Source: Kribbella sandramycini
GTDB lineage: Bacteria > Actinomycetota > Actinomycetes > Propionibacteriales > Kribbellaceae
Reading direction: 5' to 3'
Assembly (NCBI RefSeq): GCF_013131805.1
Contig: NZ_JABJRC010000009.1
Location: 248,001 to 312,000 of the forward strand
Length of the DNA: 64,000 bases
A program made the translations under genes and the position numbers. The notes beneath the pieces were generated by a model that saw nothing but the letters and a program-made list of their open reading frames with translations, did no database searches and was not told where the DNA came from. Shown piece after piece: positions 44,704-53,471 of this stretch (its first letter is position 1; every line of letters starts with the position of its first letter).

Positions 44704-45249
44704 TTAGCGGACGGCGGGGAGGTCGCCGGTGTCTGGGTCGAGGGATTTGGGTGGGGTGTGTTCGGCTTCGTCGAGGAGGATTTCTTCGCGGAAGACGAAG
44801 CGGCGGTAGGACCAGAAGCGGAAGAGGGTGCCCAGGCCGAGGCCGACGAAGTTGGCGGCTATGTTGTCGGAGAGCCAGCTGTGCAGGTCCAGGACGTAGC
44901 GGGAGAAGGCCAGGCAGCCCCAGGCGATGATCAGGCCGATGCCGTTGAGGACGAAGAACAGGACGTACTCACGGTGCAGGCCGGAGCGCTCGCGGTGGCG
45001 CCACGTCCAGTAGCGGTTGCCGAAGTACGTCGCCAGGGTCGCGACCGTGGTCGAGATCAGCTTGGCGGTCAGCGGCTTGTGGTGCAGCATGCCTTCGCCG
45101 GAGTCGGCCAGGACGAGCGGGTTGTTGAAGACGAGCCAGTTGTAGATCGGCAGGTCGACGACCAGACCGAGCAGACCGACCAGACCGAATTTGGCCACTT
45201 CGTGCACCAGGTGCTCGACCTGGCGGTACAGCTTGGTGAAGAGCTTCAA
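44704..45249 (-). CDS. GtrA family membrane protein
   Basis: A ~181-residue protein with four membrane helices and the GtrA pattern (FGLVGLLGLVVDLPIYNWLVF, ISTTVATLATYFGNRYWTWRHR, FFVLNGIGLIIAWGCLAFSRY, NFVGLGLGTLFRFWSYRRFVF). Family members move lipid-linked sugars or assist polysaccharide synthesis. TTG 45249 is preferred since GGAG lies just upstream; a TTG start at 45285 is the alternative. No glycosyltransferase lies beside it. Confidence 0.85.
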   Translation of the reverse strand: MKLFTKLYRQVEHLVHEVAKFGLVGLLGLVVDLPIYNWLVFNNPLVLADSGEGMLHHKPLTAKLISTTVATLATYFGNRYWTWRHRERSGLHREYVLFFVLNGIGLIIAWGCLAFSRYVLDLHSWLSDNIAANFVGLGLGTLFRFWSYRRFVFREEILLDEAEHTPPKSLDPDTGDLPAVR

Positions 45250-45391
45250 CGGTCTCCGGCACTTTCTGTGATCACGCCGCAACAAACAGAGGAACTACCA
45301 CGGTACCTGCCGACCGGTCCCGTCCCGAAATCGCCAGCGTGCCCCGGTAGCCGCCGTAAGCCTGATGCGATAAGGCAATTAGGCTCCGTTC

Positions 45392-46564
45392 GTGAAGTTT
45401 TCCCGAGATGACTTGCCGGTCGGTACGCCGGTCGTCGGCATGGTCGGCGGCGGGCAGCTGGCCCGGATGACCCAGGAGACCGCGATCGCGCTGGGTGTTC
45501 AGCTCCGCGTGCTCGCCGAAGGGCCGACGGTTTCCGCAGCCCAGGCGGTCGCCGACGCCCCCGTCGGCGACTACCGCGACCCGGACACGGTCCGCGGGTT
45601 CGCCGCCGAGTGCGACGTCGTCACGTTCGACCACGAGCACGTCCCGACCGACCTGCTGCGCGCGCTCGAAGCCGAGAACGTAAAGGTTTTCCCCGGCCCC
45701 GACGCGCTCGTCCACGCCCAGGACAAAGCGGTCATGCGCAGCCGCCTGGACAGCTTCGACGCGCCCTCGCCGGCCCACCAGGTGGTCGCGTCCCCGGCCG
45801 ACGTCGCGGATTTCGCCAAGCGCGTCGGCGGCTTCCCGATCATCCTGAAAACCACCCGCGGCGGGTACGACGGCAAGGGCGTCTGGTTCATCGACGGCCC
45901 GGACGACGCCGATATCGCGGTCGCGTTCGGTAGCGGCGTACCGATCCTGGCCGAGGAGAAGGTGGACTTCGTCCGCGAGTTGTCCGCGATCGTGGCCCGC
46001 TCACCGCACGGTCAGGCGGTCGCCTACCCGATCGTCGAGTCGGTGCAGGAGAACGGTATCTGCGTCGAGGTCACCGCCCCCGCGCCCGGCCTCGCGCCGG
46101 AGCGCGCCGCCCAGGCCCAGCAGACGGCGCTCCGGATCGCCGGTGAGCTCGGCGTCGTCGGCGTCCTCGCGGTCGAGATGTTCGAGGCCCGCGACGGCCG
46201 CCTGCTCGTCAACGAGCTCGCGATGCGCCCGCACAACACCGGCCACTGGTCGATCGACGGCGCCGTCACCTCGCAGTTCGAGAACCACCTGCGCGCCGTC
46301 CTCGATCTGCCGCTCGGCTCCCCGGCCGCCCGCGCGCCGTACACCGTGATGGTGAACGTGCTCGGCGGCGACGTCGAGGACATGCACCGCGGCCTGCTGC
46401 ACTGCCTGGCCCGCGACCCGGGCCTCAAGGTCCACTTCTACGGGAAGTCGGTCAAGCCGGGCCGCAAGGTCGGCCACGTGACGGCGTACGGCGACGATCT
46501 CGAACAGACCCGGGAGCGCGCCCGGCACGCGGCCGCGTACCTGACCGGCACGATCGACGAGTAG
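45392..46564 (+). CDS. purK: 5-(carboxyamino)imidazole ribonucleotide synthase
   Basis: A 390-residue ATP-grasp enzyme that makes N5-CAIR from AIR, bicarbonate and ATP in purine synthesis. Seen: VGMVGGGQLARMTQETAIALG at the amino end, VTFDHEHVPTDLL, IILKTTRGGYDGKGVWFI (ATP-grasp) and LLVNELAMRPHNTGHWSIDGA. TAGGCT (45380-45385) ends six bases before the GTG, a leaderless start. purE follows 13 bases on. Confidence 0.95.
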   Translation: MKFSRDDLPVGTPVVGMVGGGQLARMTQETAIALGVQLRVLAEGPTVSAAQAVADAPVGDYRDPDTVRGFAAECDVVTFDHEHVPTDLLRALEAENVKVFPGPDALVHAQDKAVMRSRLDSFDAPSPAHQVVASPADVADFAKRVGGFPIILKTTRGGYDGKGVWFIDGPDDADIAVAFGSGVPILAEEKVDFVRELSAIVARSPHGQAVAYPIVESVQENGICVEVTAPAPGLAPERAAQAQQTALRIAGELGVVGVLAVEMFEARDGRLLVNELAMRPHNTGHWSIDGAVTSQFENHLRAVLDLPLGSPAARAPYTVMVNVLGGDVEDMHRGLLHCLARDPGLKVHFYGKSVKPGRKVGHVTAYGDDLEQTRERARHAAAYLTGTIDE

Positions 46565-46577
46565 AAGGACGGCAGCT

Positions 46578-47078
46578 GTGATCGGCATTGTGATGGGCTC
46601 GGATTCGGACTGGCCGACGATGAAGGCGGCGGCCGAGGTGTGCGCCGATTTCGACGTGCCCTTTGAGGCAGATGTGATCTCGGCGCACCGGATGCCGACC
46701 GAGATGATCGACTACGGACGGTCAGCGCACGAGCGGGGACTCAAGGTGCTGATCGCCGGCGCCGGCGGGGCCGCGCACCTGCCCGGGATGCTCGCGTCGG
46801 TGACGCCGCTGCCGGTGATCGGCGTCCCGGTGCCGCTCAAGTACCTGGACGGGATGGACTCGCTGCTCTCGATCGTGCAGATGCCCGCGGGGATCCCGGT
46901 GGCCACGGTCTCGATCGGCAACGCGAAGAACGCGGGCCTGCTCGCGGTCCGGATCCTGGCCGCGAGTGACGACAAGCTGCGGGACCGGGTGCTCGCGTTC
47001 CAGGAGTCGCTGGCCGAGCTGGCCCGGGCCAAGGGCGCTACCGTGCGTGACGGCGCGACAGACCTCCGTAAATCGTGA
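46578..47078 (+). CDS. purE: 5-(carboxyamino)imidazole ribonucleotide mutase
   Basis: A 166-residue class I PurE, which shifts the carboxyl group of N5-CAIR to give CAIR. Signature: GIVMGSDSDWPTMKAAAEVC, FEADVISAHRMPTEM (catalytic His), IAGAGGAAHLPGMLAS. Start codon GTG 46578. Partner of purK just upstream. Confidence 0.95.
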   Translation: MIGIVMGSDSDWPTMKAAAEVCADFDVPFEADVISAHRMPTEMIDYGRSAHERGLKVLIAGAGGAAHLPGMLASVTPLPVIGVPVPLKYLDGMDSLLSIVQMPAGIPVATVSIGNAKNAGLLAVRILAASDDKLRDRVLAFQESLAELARAKGATVRDGATDLRKS

Positions 47079-47153
47079 CCTCCGGCCGGTTTTTCACGGC
47101 CCTCCCGGGGTAGTCGTCAGATCCCACCCAATTGTCGTCTAAGGTCGTCGATC

Positions 47154-48371
47154 GTGACTCCGCCCGCTGATTCGGATACGCAGCGCATCCCGGTCCGGTA
47201 CTGGATCTGGCTGTTCGGCGCTGCCGTGTCGCTGCTCGGCGACCTGACGATCACGTTCGCGATCGGCTGGTCCGCGAGTAAGCACGGCGGCAGCGTGGCG
47301 GGTCTGATTCTGCTGCTCGCGGCGGCCCCGCGGGCCGCGCTGCTGCTGATCGGCGGCGCGATCGGCGACCGGTTCGGCGCACCCCGGGTCCTGCTGGCCA
47401 GCTGTACGGCGATGTTCGTCGTCACCGCGGCGCTCGTCCCGGCCACCCTGGCCGCGGGTGAGCCGGTCTGGCTGCTGGTCTGCCTGGCGCTGGTCGTCGG
47501 CGTCATCGATGCGTTCTTCCTGCCGTCGTCCCGCTCGATGCCGCGGCTGCTCGTCCCGCCGCAGCAGGTGCCGCGGGCGCTGGCCAGCTTCCAGGTCGTC
47601 GGCGTCGTCTTCGCCGTCACCGGTACGGCGGTCGGCGGCGTGCTCGTCACCTGGGCCGGGCTGACCGCGGCCGCGGGTTTCGACGCGATCACCTTCGGGA
47701 TCATGATCATCGTCCTGATCCTGCTGCGGAAGACGGTCGCGCCGCCCGGGCAGATGGTCACCGGCATCCTGCGGTCGATCGGCGACGGCGTGCAGATGGC
47801 CTTCGGCCGGCCGCTGACCCGCGCGCTGCTGATCACGATGACCGTCGCGGCCGGGCTGTTGATGCCGCTCGACGCGTTGCTCTTCCCACTGCTGGCCCGC
47901 TCCCACGGCTGGAACGCGGCGACGGCCGGTCTGCTGGTCGCGAGCCGCAGCCTCGGCGTCGGCATCATCGCGCTGCGCATCCTGCTGCGCGGCGCCTTCC
48001 CGCGGCCCGGCATCTTCGCGGCCGTCGGGCTGATCGTCGCCGCGGCCGGCCTCTTCGGCCTATCGGTCTTCGAACCGCTCCCGCTCGCCTTCGCGGCCGG
48101 CGTCCTGAGCGGCATCGGCGTCGGGACGTTCACCGGTCACGTGCTGCCGCTGCTGATGAACTCGGTCGAGCGCGAGTACCAGTCCCGGCTGCAGTCGGTC
48201 GTCGTCCTCTGCCAGAACCTCGCGCTCGTGGTGATGAACCCGGTCCTCGGCGCGCTCGCCGATCTGGACGCCGTCGGTATCACCGGCGTCTGCCTCGGCA
48301 TCTCCGTGGTCGCGGCGCTGGCCGGGGCGGTCGTGCTGACCCGCCCCGTCCTGCGCAACGCAACTGTTTAG
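47154..48371 (+). CDS. MFS transporter (MFS_3/DHA3-like)
   Basis: A 405-residue transporter with about 12 helices. YWIWLFGAAVSLLGDLTITFAIGW starts helix 1 and GDRFGAPRVLLASC is the loop 2-3 motif. Resembles DHA3/enterobactin-exporter-like proteins, so efflux is likely; substrate unknown. TAAGGT (47140-47145) ends eight bases before the GTG. Overlaps the stop of the convergent dehydrogenase by four bases. Confidence 0.85.
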   Translation: MTPPADSDTQRIPVRYWIWLFGAAVSLLGDLTITFAIGWSASKHGGSVAGLILLLAAAPRAALLLIGGAIGDRFGAPRVLLASCTAMFVVTAALVPATLAAGEPVWLLVCLALVVGVIDAFFLPSSRSMPRLLVPPQQVPRALASFQVVGVVFAVTGTAVGGVLVTWAGLTAAAGFDAITFGIMIIVLILLRKTVAPPGQMVTGILRSIGDGVQMAFGRPLTRALLITMTVAAGLLMPLDALLFPLLARSHGWNAATAGLLVASRSLGVGIIALRILLRGAFPRPGIFAAVGLIVAAAGLFGLSVFEPLPLAFAAGVLSGIGVGTFTGHVLPLLMNSVEREYQSRLQSVVVLCQNLALVVMNPVLGALADLDAVGITGVCLGISVVAALAGAVVLTRPVLRNATV

Positions 48372-49705
48372 GGCTTGCCCGGGGCCCGGTAGGTCCAGCC
48401 CGCGGCGCGCCACTTGGTGGCGTCCAGGAGCAGGCGGGCGTCGATGACGACCGGGTTCTCGACGCTGCCGCGCAGCGCCGCCGGGTCGAGCTCGCGGAAC
48501 TCGGGCCACTCGGTCAGGTGCAGGACGGCGTGCGCCCCGGCGATCGCCTCGGCCGCGCTGGCGGCGTACTGCAGTGTCGGGCGGACCCGGCGCGCGTTCT
48601 CCATCGCCTCGGGGTCGTAGACGGTCACCGTCGCGCCGTGCAGCGAGATCCGGCCGGCAACGTCGAGCGCGGGCGAGTCGCGGACGTCGTCCGTCCCGGC
48701 CTTGAACGCGGCGCCGAGGACGGCGACGTTCTTGCCGACCCACTGGCCGCCGAGCAGCTCGTGGGTCAGGTCGACCAGGCCGGCGCGGCGGCGCTGGTTG
48801 ATGTCGTCGACCTCGCGGAGCAGTGTGATGACCTCTTCGACGCCGAGCTCACCGGCGCGGTGCATGAACGCGCGCAGGTCCTTCGGCAGGCAGCCGCCGC
48901 CGTACCCGGGGCCGGCGTACAGCATGCCGCGGCCGATCCGCTTGTCGTGGCCGAGCGCGTCGGCCAGTTGGGTGACGTCGGCGCCGGTCGCGTCGGCCAT
49001 CTCGGCGAGCGCGTTGATGAACGAGATCTTGGTGGCCAGGAACGCGTTCGCGCCGCCCTTGACCAGCTCGGCGGTCGGCAGGTTGCAGACGACGACCGGC
49101 GTCCCCTCGGCGATCGGCGTCGCGAACACCTCGCGCAGCCGCGCCTCGGCAACCTCCGACTGGACGCCGAAGACCAGGCGATCCGGGTGCAGGGTGTCGT
49201 CGACGCCGTGCGCCTCGCGGAGGAACTCGGGCTGCCAGGCGATCTCGACGCCGGCCCCGGCCGGGGATTCGGCGTGGAACCGGGCCTCGACGACCTTCGA
49301 CGTCCCGACCGGGACGGTCGAGCGGCCGACCACCAGCACCGGGCGGGTGAGCAGCGGCGCGAGCATCGAGACCACCGAGTTCACCTGGGTCAGGTCGGCG
49401 GCGTCGCTGCCATCGACCTGCGGGGTGCCGACGCAGATGAAGTGCACGTCGGCCCAGTCGGCGATCTCGCGGTAGTCCTTGGTGAACCGCAGCCGGCCGG
49501 ACTCCACGTGCTTCTTCAGCAGCGGGTCCAGACCCGGTTCGTACAGCGGGGCCTTGCCGTCGTTCAGCAGCTTCAGCCGGTGCTCGTCGATCTCGACCCC
49601 GATCACGTCGAAACCGAACTCGGCCATCCCGGCCGCGGTGTTCGCGCCGAGGTAATTGGTGCCGATGACGGCGATCCGCAGCGGGCGGGAGGTCGCTTCA
49701 CTCAT
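48368..49705 (-). CDS. UDP-glucose/GDP-mannose dehydrogenase family protein
   Basis: A 445-residue NAD-dependent nucleotide-sugar dehydrogenase, which oxidises a sugar C6 alcohol to the uronic acid in two steps. The NAD fold starts IAVIGTNYLGANTAAGM (Thr-Asn in place of the usual Gly-Tyr), the catalytic cysteine is C272 in GYGGGCLPKD, and VGTPQ, STVPVGTSK and LGAAFKAGTDDVRDSPALDV are conserved. UDP-glucose is the likely substrate. The product would feed cell-envelope polysaccharides; no further glycan genes adjoin it. Confidence 0.9.
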   Translation of the reverse strand: MSEATSRPLRIAVIGTNYLGANTAAGMAEFGFDVIGVEIDEHRLKLLNDGKAPLYEPGLDPLLKKHVESGRLRFTKDYREIADWADVHFICVGTPQVDGSDAADLTQVNSVVSMLAPLLTRPVLVVGRSTVPVGTSKVVEARFHAESPAGAGVEIAWQPEFLREAHGVDDTLHPDRLVFGVQSEVAEARLREVFATPIAEGTPVVVCNLPTAELVKGGANAFLATKISFINALAEMADATGADVTQLADALGHDKRIGRGMLYAGPGYGGGCLPKDLRAFMHRAGELGVEEVITLLREVDDINQRRRAGLVDLTHELLGGQWVGKNVAVLGAAFKAGTDDVRDSPALDVAGRISLHGATVTVYDPEAMENARRVRPTLQYAASAAEAIAGAHAVLHLTEWPEFRELDPAALRGSVENPVVIDARLLLDATKWRAAGWTYRAPGKP

Positions 49706-49839
49706 GCCGGGGACTCTACCGACCGCGGTTATCGGCCGGTGACCGGCTCATGGCCAACCGGGTTCCGGACCGTGCGGACTTCGTCACTTTCGGCGTCCGG
49801 GAACTCCCCGCGGCCGGGCGGACGCCGTACTGTGAACTC

Positions 49840-51003
49840 GTGAGTAACTCATTCGACCTGTACGCGCTGTCCGAGGAGCACGACGCCATCCGGGCCGCGG
49901 TCCGCGACGTCTGCGACGCCAAGGTCGCGCCGAACGCCGGTGATGTCGACGAGCTGGCCGAGTTCCCGAAGGCGTCGTACGACGCGCTGAAGGCCTCGGA
50001 CTTCCACGCGCCGCACATCCCCGAGCAGTACGGCGGCGCCGGGGCGGACGCACTCGCCACCGTGATCGTGATCGAGGAGGTCGCCCGCGCCTGCGCGTCG
50101 TCCTCGCTGATCCCCGCGGTGAACAAACTCGGCTCGCTGCCGCTGCTGCTGTCCGGCTCCGAGGAGGTCAAGCAGGCCTACCTGCCGCCGGTGGCGGCCG
50201 GTGACGCGATGTTCTCCTACTGCCTGTCCGAGCCCGAGGCCGGCTCGGACGCCGCCTCGATGAAGACCCGCGCGGTCGCGGACGGCGACGGCTACGTGCT
50301 GAACGGCGTCAAGCGCTGGATCACCAACGCCGGCGAGAGCGAGTACTACACGGTCTTCGCGGTCACCGAACCCGACGCGCGCTCCCGCGGGATCTCCGCC
50401 TTCGTCGTCGAGAAATCCGACGCCGGCGTCTCCTTCGGCGCCCCGGAGAAGAAACTCGGCATCAAGGGCTCCCCGACCCGCGAGGTCTACTTCGACAACG
50501 TCCGGATCCCGGCGTCCCGCCTGATCGGCGACCCCGGCACCGGCTTCGCCACCGCGATGGCCACCCTCGACCACACCCGCGTCACCATCGCCGCCCAGGC
50601 CCTCGGCATCGCCCAGGGCGCCCTCGACTACGCCCTCGGCTACGTCCAGGAGCGCAAACAGTTCGGCAAGGCCATCGCCGAGTTCCAGGGCCTCCAGTTC
50701 ATGCTCGCCGACATGGGCATGAAACTCGAAGCCGCCCGCCAACTCACCTACGCCGCCGCCGCCCGCTCCGAACGCAACGACCCCAACCTCACCTACTTCG
50801 GCGCCGCCGCCAAGTGCTTCGCCTCCGACACCGCCATGGCCATCACCACCGACGCCGTCCAACTCCTCGGCGGCTACGGCTACACCCACGACTACCCCGT
50901 CGAACGCATGATGCGCGACGCCAAAATCACCCAAATCTACGAAGGCACCAACCAAGTCCAACGCATCGTCATGGCCCGCCAACTCCTCAAGGGCCTCGCC
51001 TGA
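49840..51003 (+). CDS. Acyl-CoA dehydrogenase
   Basis: A 387-residue acyl-CoA dehydrogenase. The GTG start at 49840 gives SNSFDLYALSEEHDAIRAAV, and TACTGT ends six bases upstream. Signatures: YCLSEPEAGSDAASMKTRA, RWITNAGESEYY, and GYGYTHDYPVERMMRDAKITQIYEGT with the catalytic Glu in IYEGT, as in short/medium-chain enzymes. An in-frame ATG 30 codons earlier would only add a non-family extension. The last ~450 bases use nearly only C-ending codons. Single gene. Confidence 0.92.
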   Translation: MSNSFDLYALSEEHDAIRAAVRDVCDAKVAPNAGDVDELAEFPKASYDALKASDFHAPHIPEQYGGAGADALATVIVIEEVARACASSSLIPAVNKLGSLPLLLSGSEEVKQAYLPPVAAGDAMFSYCLSEPEAGSDAASMKTRAVADGDGYVLNGVKRWITNAGESEYYTVFAVTEPDARSRGISAFVVEKSDAGVSFGAPEKKLGIKGSPTREVYFDNVRIPASRLIGDPGTGFATAMATLDHTRVTIAAQALGIAQGALDYALGYVQERKQFGKAIAEFQGLQFMLADMGMKLEAARQLTYAAAARSERNDPNLTYFGAAAKCFASDTAMAITTDAVQLLGGYGYTHDYPVERMMRDAKITQIYEGTNQVQRIVMARQLLKGLA

Positions 51004-51913
51004 AGGACACCGCCTCCGGCGGCGACTGCCCCTTCCAGCACCTCCGGCGCGCACGCGACCAAGCCACACCCACCTCCCAGCCGCGCGAACACCCGCCAAG
51101 ACGCAGGTAAGCACGACGATTCCTGCTCGGTTGCCCGCGGGCTGAACTCCTGCCGGTGCGGATCCGCCGGGCCGGGACCGAGGCCGGCGAACAGCTTGTT
51201 GAGGTACTCGGGCGGGATTGTGAGCGTCGCCGACTTGAAGGCGACCGGGAACCATAAATCGACTGGCATCCAGCCCTGCTCAGGATCACGCCGAAGCTCA
51301 AGCTCAGCTCGGGTTTCGACTGCTCATGCAACTGGTCCTCAAGCAGCTCCCGGGACTCCTGGTGGCTGCATCCCCTCGACGCCGACCGGCCACCCACCGA
51401 GACGTCACCGGCATGAGGACCGCTCACGCCAGTCACAACATCCACCGGGGACTGTCCTCAGCTGTCGGCGAGCTGGCCCACCTCAGTGAGTGGTTGGCGT
51501 TCGACAACGCCGAACAAGCAGCCATCCAGCGGATGCCGGGGCCTCGTTGGCAGGGCGACCGCGGCATCGCAAGCGCTGTTCTCCGGGGCTGAGAACCAGC
51601 TCGCGGCCGCCAGTCTCGGCGATGACGAACCCCGGGCCGGAGGTTGAAGCAGCATCGCTGATGAAACCGGCCGCATGGTCGGTTCTGCGGAGGCTCGCGA
51701 GTTCATGACATCGCTGGCGGCGCCTCTTCGACGCCACCTTCTCGTCCTGACTCCAAGATCCCTACAAAGGGCTCACGTCGAACCATTGCAACTTTATGCC
51801 ACCACGCTTGGGACAGAGGTTCCCATCATTACGCTGTGAGTAGTGACAACTGCAAACAGTAGCCCCTTTTGTATTGGGGAACGATGGGGCACCACTTCTG
51901 GAGGAAACCGCAA
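51004..51913. other. Gene-poor, probably eroded stretch
   Basis: This 0.9 kb has no convincing intact gene and is less GC-rich than its surroundings. On the plus strand an 88-codon frame at 51326-51592 contains VGELAHLSEWLAFDNAEQAAIQR, which resembles the C-terminal helical part of actinobacterial XRE regulators and may be a remnant. On the minus strand a frame near 51140-51269 encodes KSATLTIPPEYLNKLFAGLG, which I cannot place. The last ~70 bases hold the promoter region of the secreted protein at 51914. Confidence 0.5.
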
Positions 51914-52372
51914 ATGCGCAAAATTATGGCGCTAGTCGCCTCGCTCGCCGCAATGACAATGACACTGACCGGCCAGGCGTGGGCCGCCCAAGCGTCAGGG
52001 CCAAGCGCTCACGGGAACGCGGTGATGGCGCCGGCCGGCGCCGAGCTGTCCAGGGACATCTATCTCTCGACCGGGGCACCGGTGGGGTCGACGGCAAGCT
52101 GGTCCCGGTCAATCTATCTGGCAGCGGGCAACTATCGCTGGCAGCTGGACTTGACCGGCCTGGGCAGCCCGCTTGAACGGGAGATCTACCTGGCCGCGGG
52201 GACGTACGAGTGGGTGGTGACGGTCCGGCGCATCTTCACCCATACCGACTCGAAGTACGTGGTGGAAAGCACCCTCAAGCAGGCTTGCTGTGGTCCGGCA
52301 TCGCTAAGCACGCGCCTGTATACCCCGGTCAGCGGCAACTACCACATCGGCTCCTTGCTGATTCCGTCCTGA
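51914..52372 (+). CDS. Small secreted protein with three IYL-AAG-type repeats
   Basis: A 152-residue protein; ATG 51914 follows GGAGGAAA and gives a signal peptide (RKIMALVASLAAMTMTLTGQAWA). The mature part has three repeats: RDIYLSTGAPVGSTASW, RSIYLAAGNYRWQLDL and REIYLAAGTYEWVV, then a Cys-Cys pair (KQACCGPASLS). The pattern suggests a small beta fold, perhaps a surface or binding protein. I recognise no family. Its GC content is lower than average, and a strong hairpin follows its stop. Confidence 0.68.
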   Translation: MRKIMALVASLAAMTMTLTGQAWAAQASGPSAHGNAVMAPAGAELSRDIYLSTGAPVGSTASWSRSIYLAAGNYRWQLDLTGLGSPLEREIYLAAGTYEWVVTVRRIFTHTDSKYVVESTLKQACCGPASLSTRLYTPVSGNYHIGSLLIPS

Positions 52373-52409
52373 CCAAGCGGCGGCAGCCGAGCCTGGCGTT
52401 GTCCTGCAA

Positions 52410-52439
52410 TGAGCCACAGCACCGCGGCGCTGTGGCTCA
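52410..52439 (+). terminator. Perfect 11-bp hairpin after the small secreted protein gene
   Basis: TGAGCCACAGC (52410-52420) pairs without mismatch with GCTGTGGCTCA (52429-52439) over an eight-base loop, 38 bases after the stop codon. No T-tract. Confidence 0.6.
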
Positions 52440-52804
52440 GCAGACTTCACTGAACATGCCGGCGTCCGGCTGCAGCTGAAGAGAGCCGACCGAGACTGTC
52501 GACACGCCACCAATAGCCTCTCGGACCCCGGTGGAAGGTTGCGCAACCTTCGATTTTGCGACACCAGGAGCCGCCGCCTACATCGGTCGGGCCCCGCATT
52601 TGGCCCTCAACGACGAAATGCGCGAGAAGAAGGCGCTCCAAACCGAGCCCTATTCGCTGCCCGATAAACTCATGCCCCCAGCGCAGTCCAATGGTGCAGG
52701 CGTCCCGGCTCCGTCGCTGCGCCGTGGGGTGTTGCCAAAGGCTGGTGATTGCCGAGTAACAACGAGAAAGAGATCGCAGGTCAGGGGGCAGATCGGCCGC
52801 GCTT
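52440..52804. other. Non-coding stretch
   Basis: About 365 bases with no supported gene, RNA or repeat. Just downstream the sequence enters a regulator remnant without its amino-terminal part, so this may be the other side of a deletion or rearrangement. Confidence 0.4.
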
Positions 52805-53446
52805 ATGAGGTTTGCGGTGCGCTCCGCCGCCGGTCAGCGAGCTGATGCGCTCGCCATCTATCAGTCGTTGCGCCGCCGGCTGACGGAGGAACTCGGAGTC
52901 GAACCTGGCACCGAGATCCGTGCTGCCCATCGCACGATTGTCGACGGTCCGAGCACATCGCGCCTGGCAACGGAACCGGCCGAACGGCCGGCACAGCCGG
53001 AGGGCGACGGCGTCACCCATATCGCGAGGCTGGTGGTCGGCAGCGACGACATCGGTACGGGCGGTCAGGTCCGGAGCTCGATGTACATCGACTACTCGAT
53101 CCAGGCCCGTTGGGCCGACGCCGGCCTGTCGATCCGGGAGCTGGCCGCGGCCGGCGTCGGGCCGGTGGAACTGAATGTGGCGATCGAGTACCGGCAGGAG
53201 CTGGTCCTCGGCAACGAGGTCGTGATCGTGACGCGGTTCGAGTACCCATCGCCGAAGATTGTGCGGCTGGTGCAGACCATCGTCAGACGGTCCGACGGGG
53301 TCGTGGCCGGGGTCGTCACCAGCGTGACCGGCCTGCTGGACCTCGCCTCGCGACGCCTGGTCGACGACGCCGCCGGATGCTGGGCGAGCTTCCTGCGCGA
53401 TCCAGCCGTCGTCGGCCTCAGCACACCGTCGACGCCGAAGGCCTAG
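52805..53446 (+). pseudogene. SARP/BTAD regulator remnant joined to a hotdog thioesterase-like domain
   Basis: A 213-codon frame. Its first ~45 residues (AGQRADALAIYQSLRRRLTEELGVEPGTEIRAAHRTIV) are the closing helices of the BTAD domain of SARP/AfsR-type activators; the DNA-binding domain and the rest of BTAD are missing upstream. After a short linker a 4HBT hotdog domain follows (SSMYIDYSIQARWADAGLS, LNVAIEYRQELVLGNEVVIVTRFEYPS), typical of acyl-CoA thioesterases. It may be a truncated regulator-thioesterase fusion, or a thioesterase whose real start lies further in. It has no clear ribosome site at 52805. Confidence 0.55.
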
Positions 53447-53471
53447 CCCACCAGCGCATCGTCGTCAGATC

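Noticed and set aside
47084..47105. GGCCG...CGGCC hairpin after purE
   Set aside because: Only five paired bases, common by chance in GC-rich DNA.
51004..52804. Mobile element or integration site in the gene-poor stretch
   Set aside because: I found no transposase or integrase motif, terminal inverted repeat, target duplication or tRNA end.
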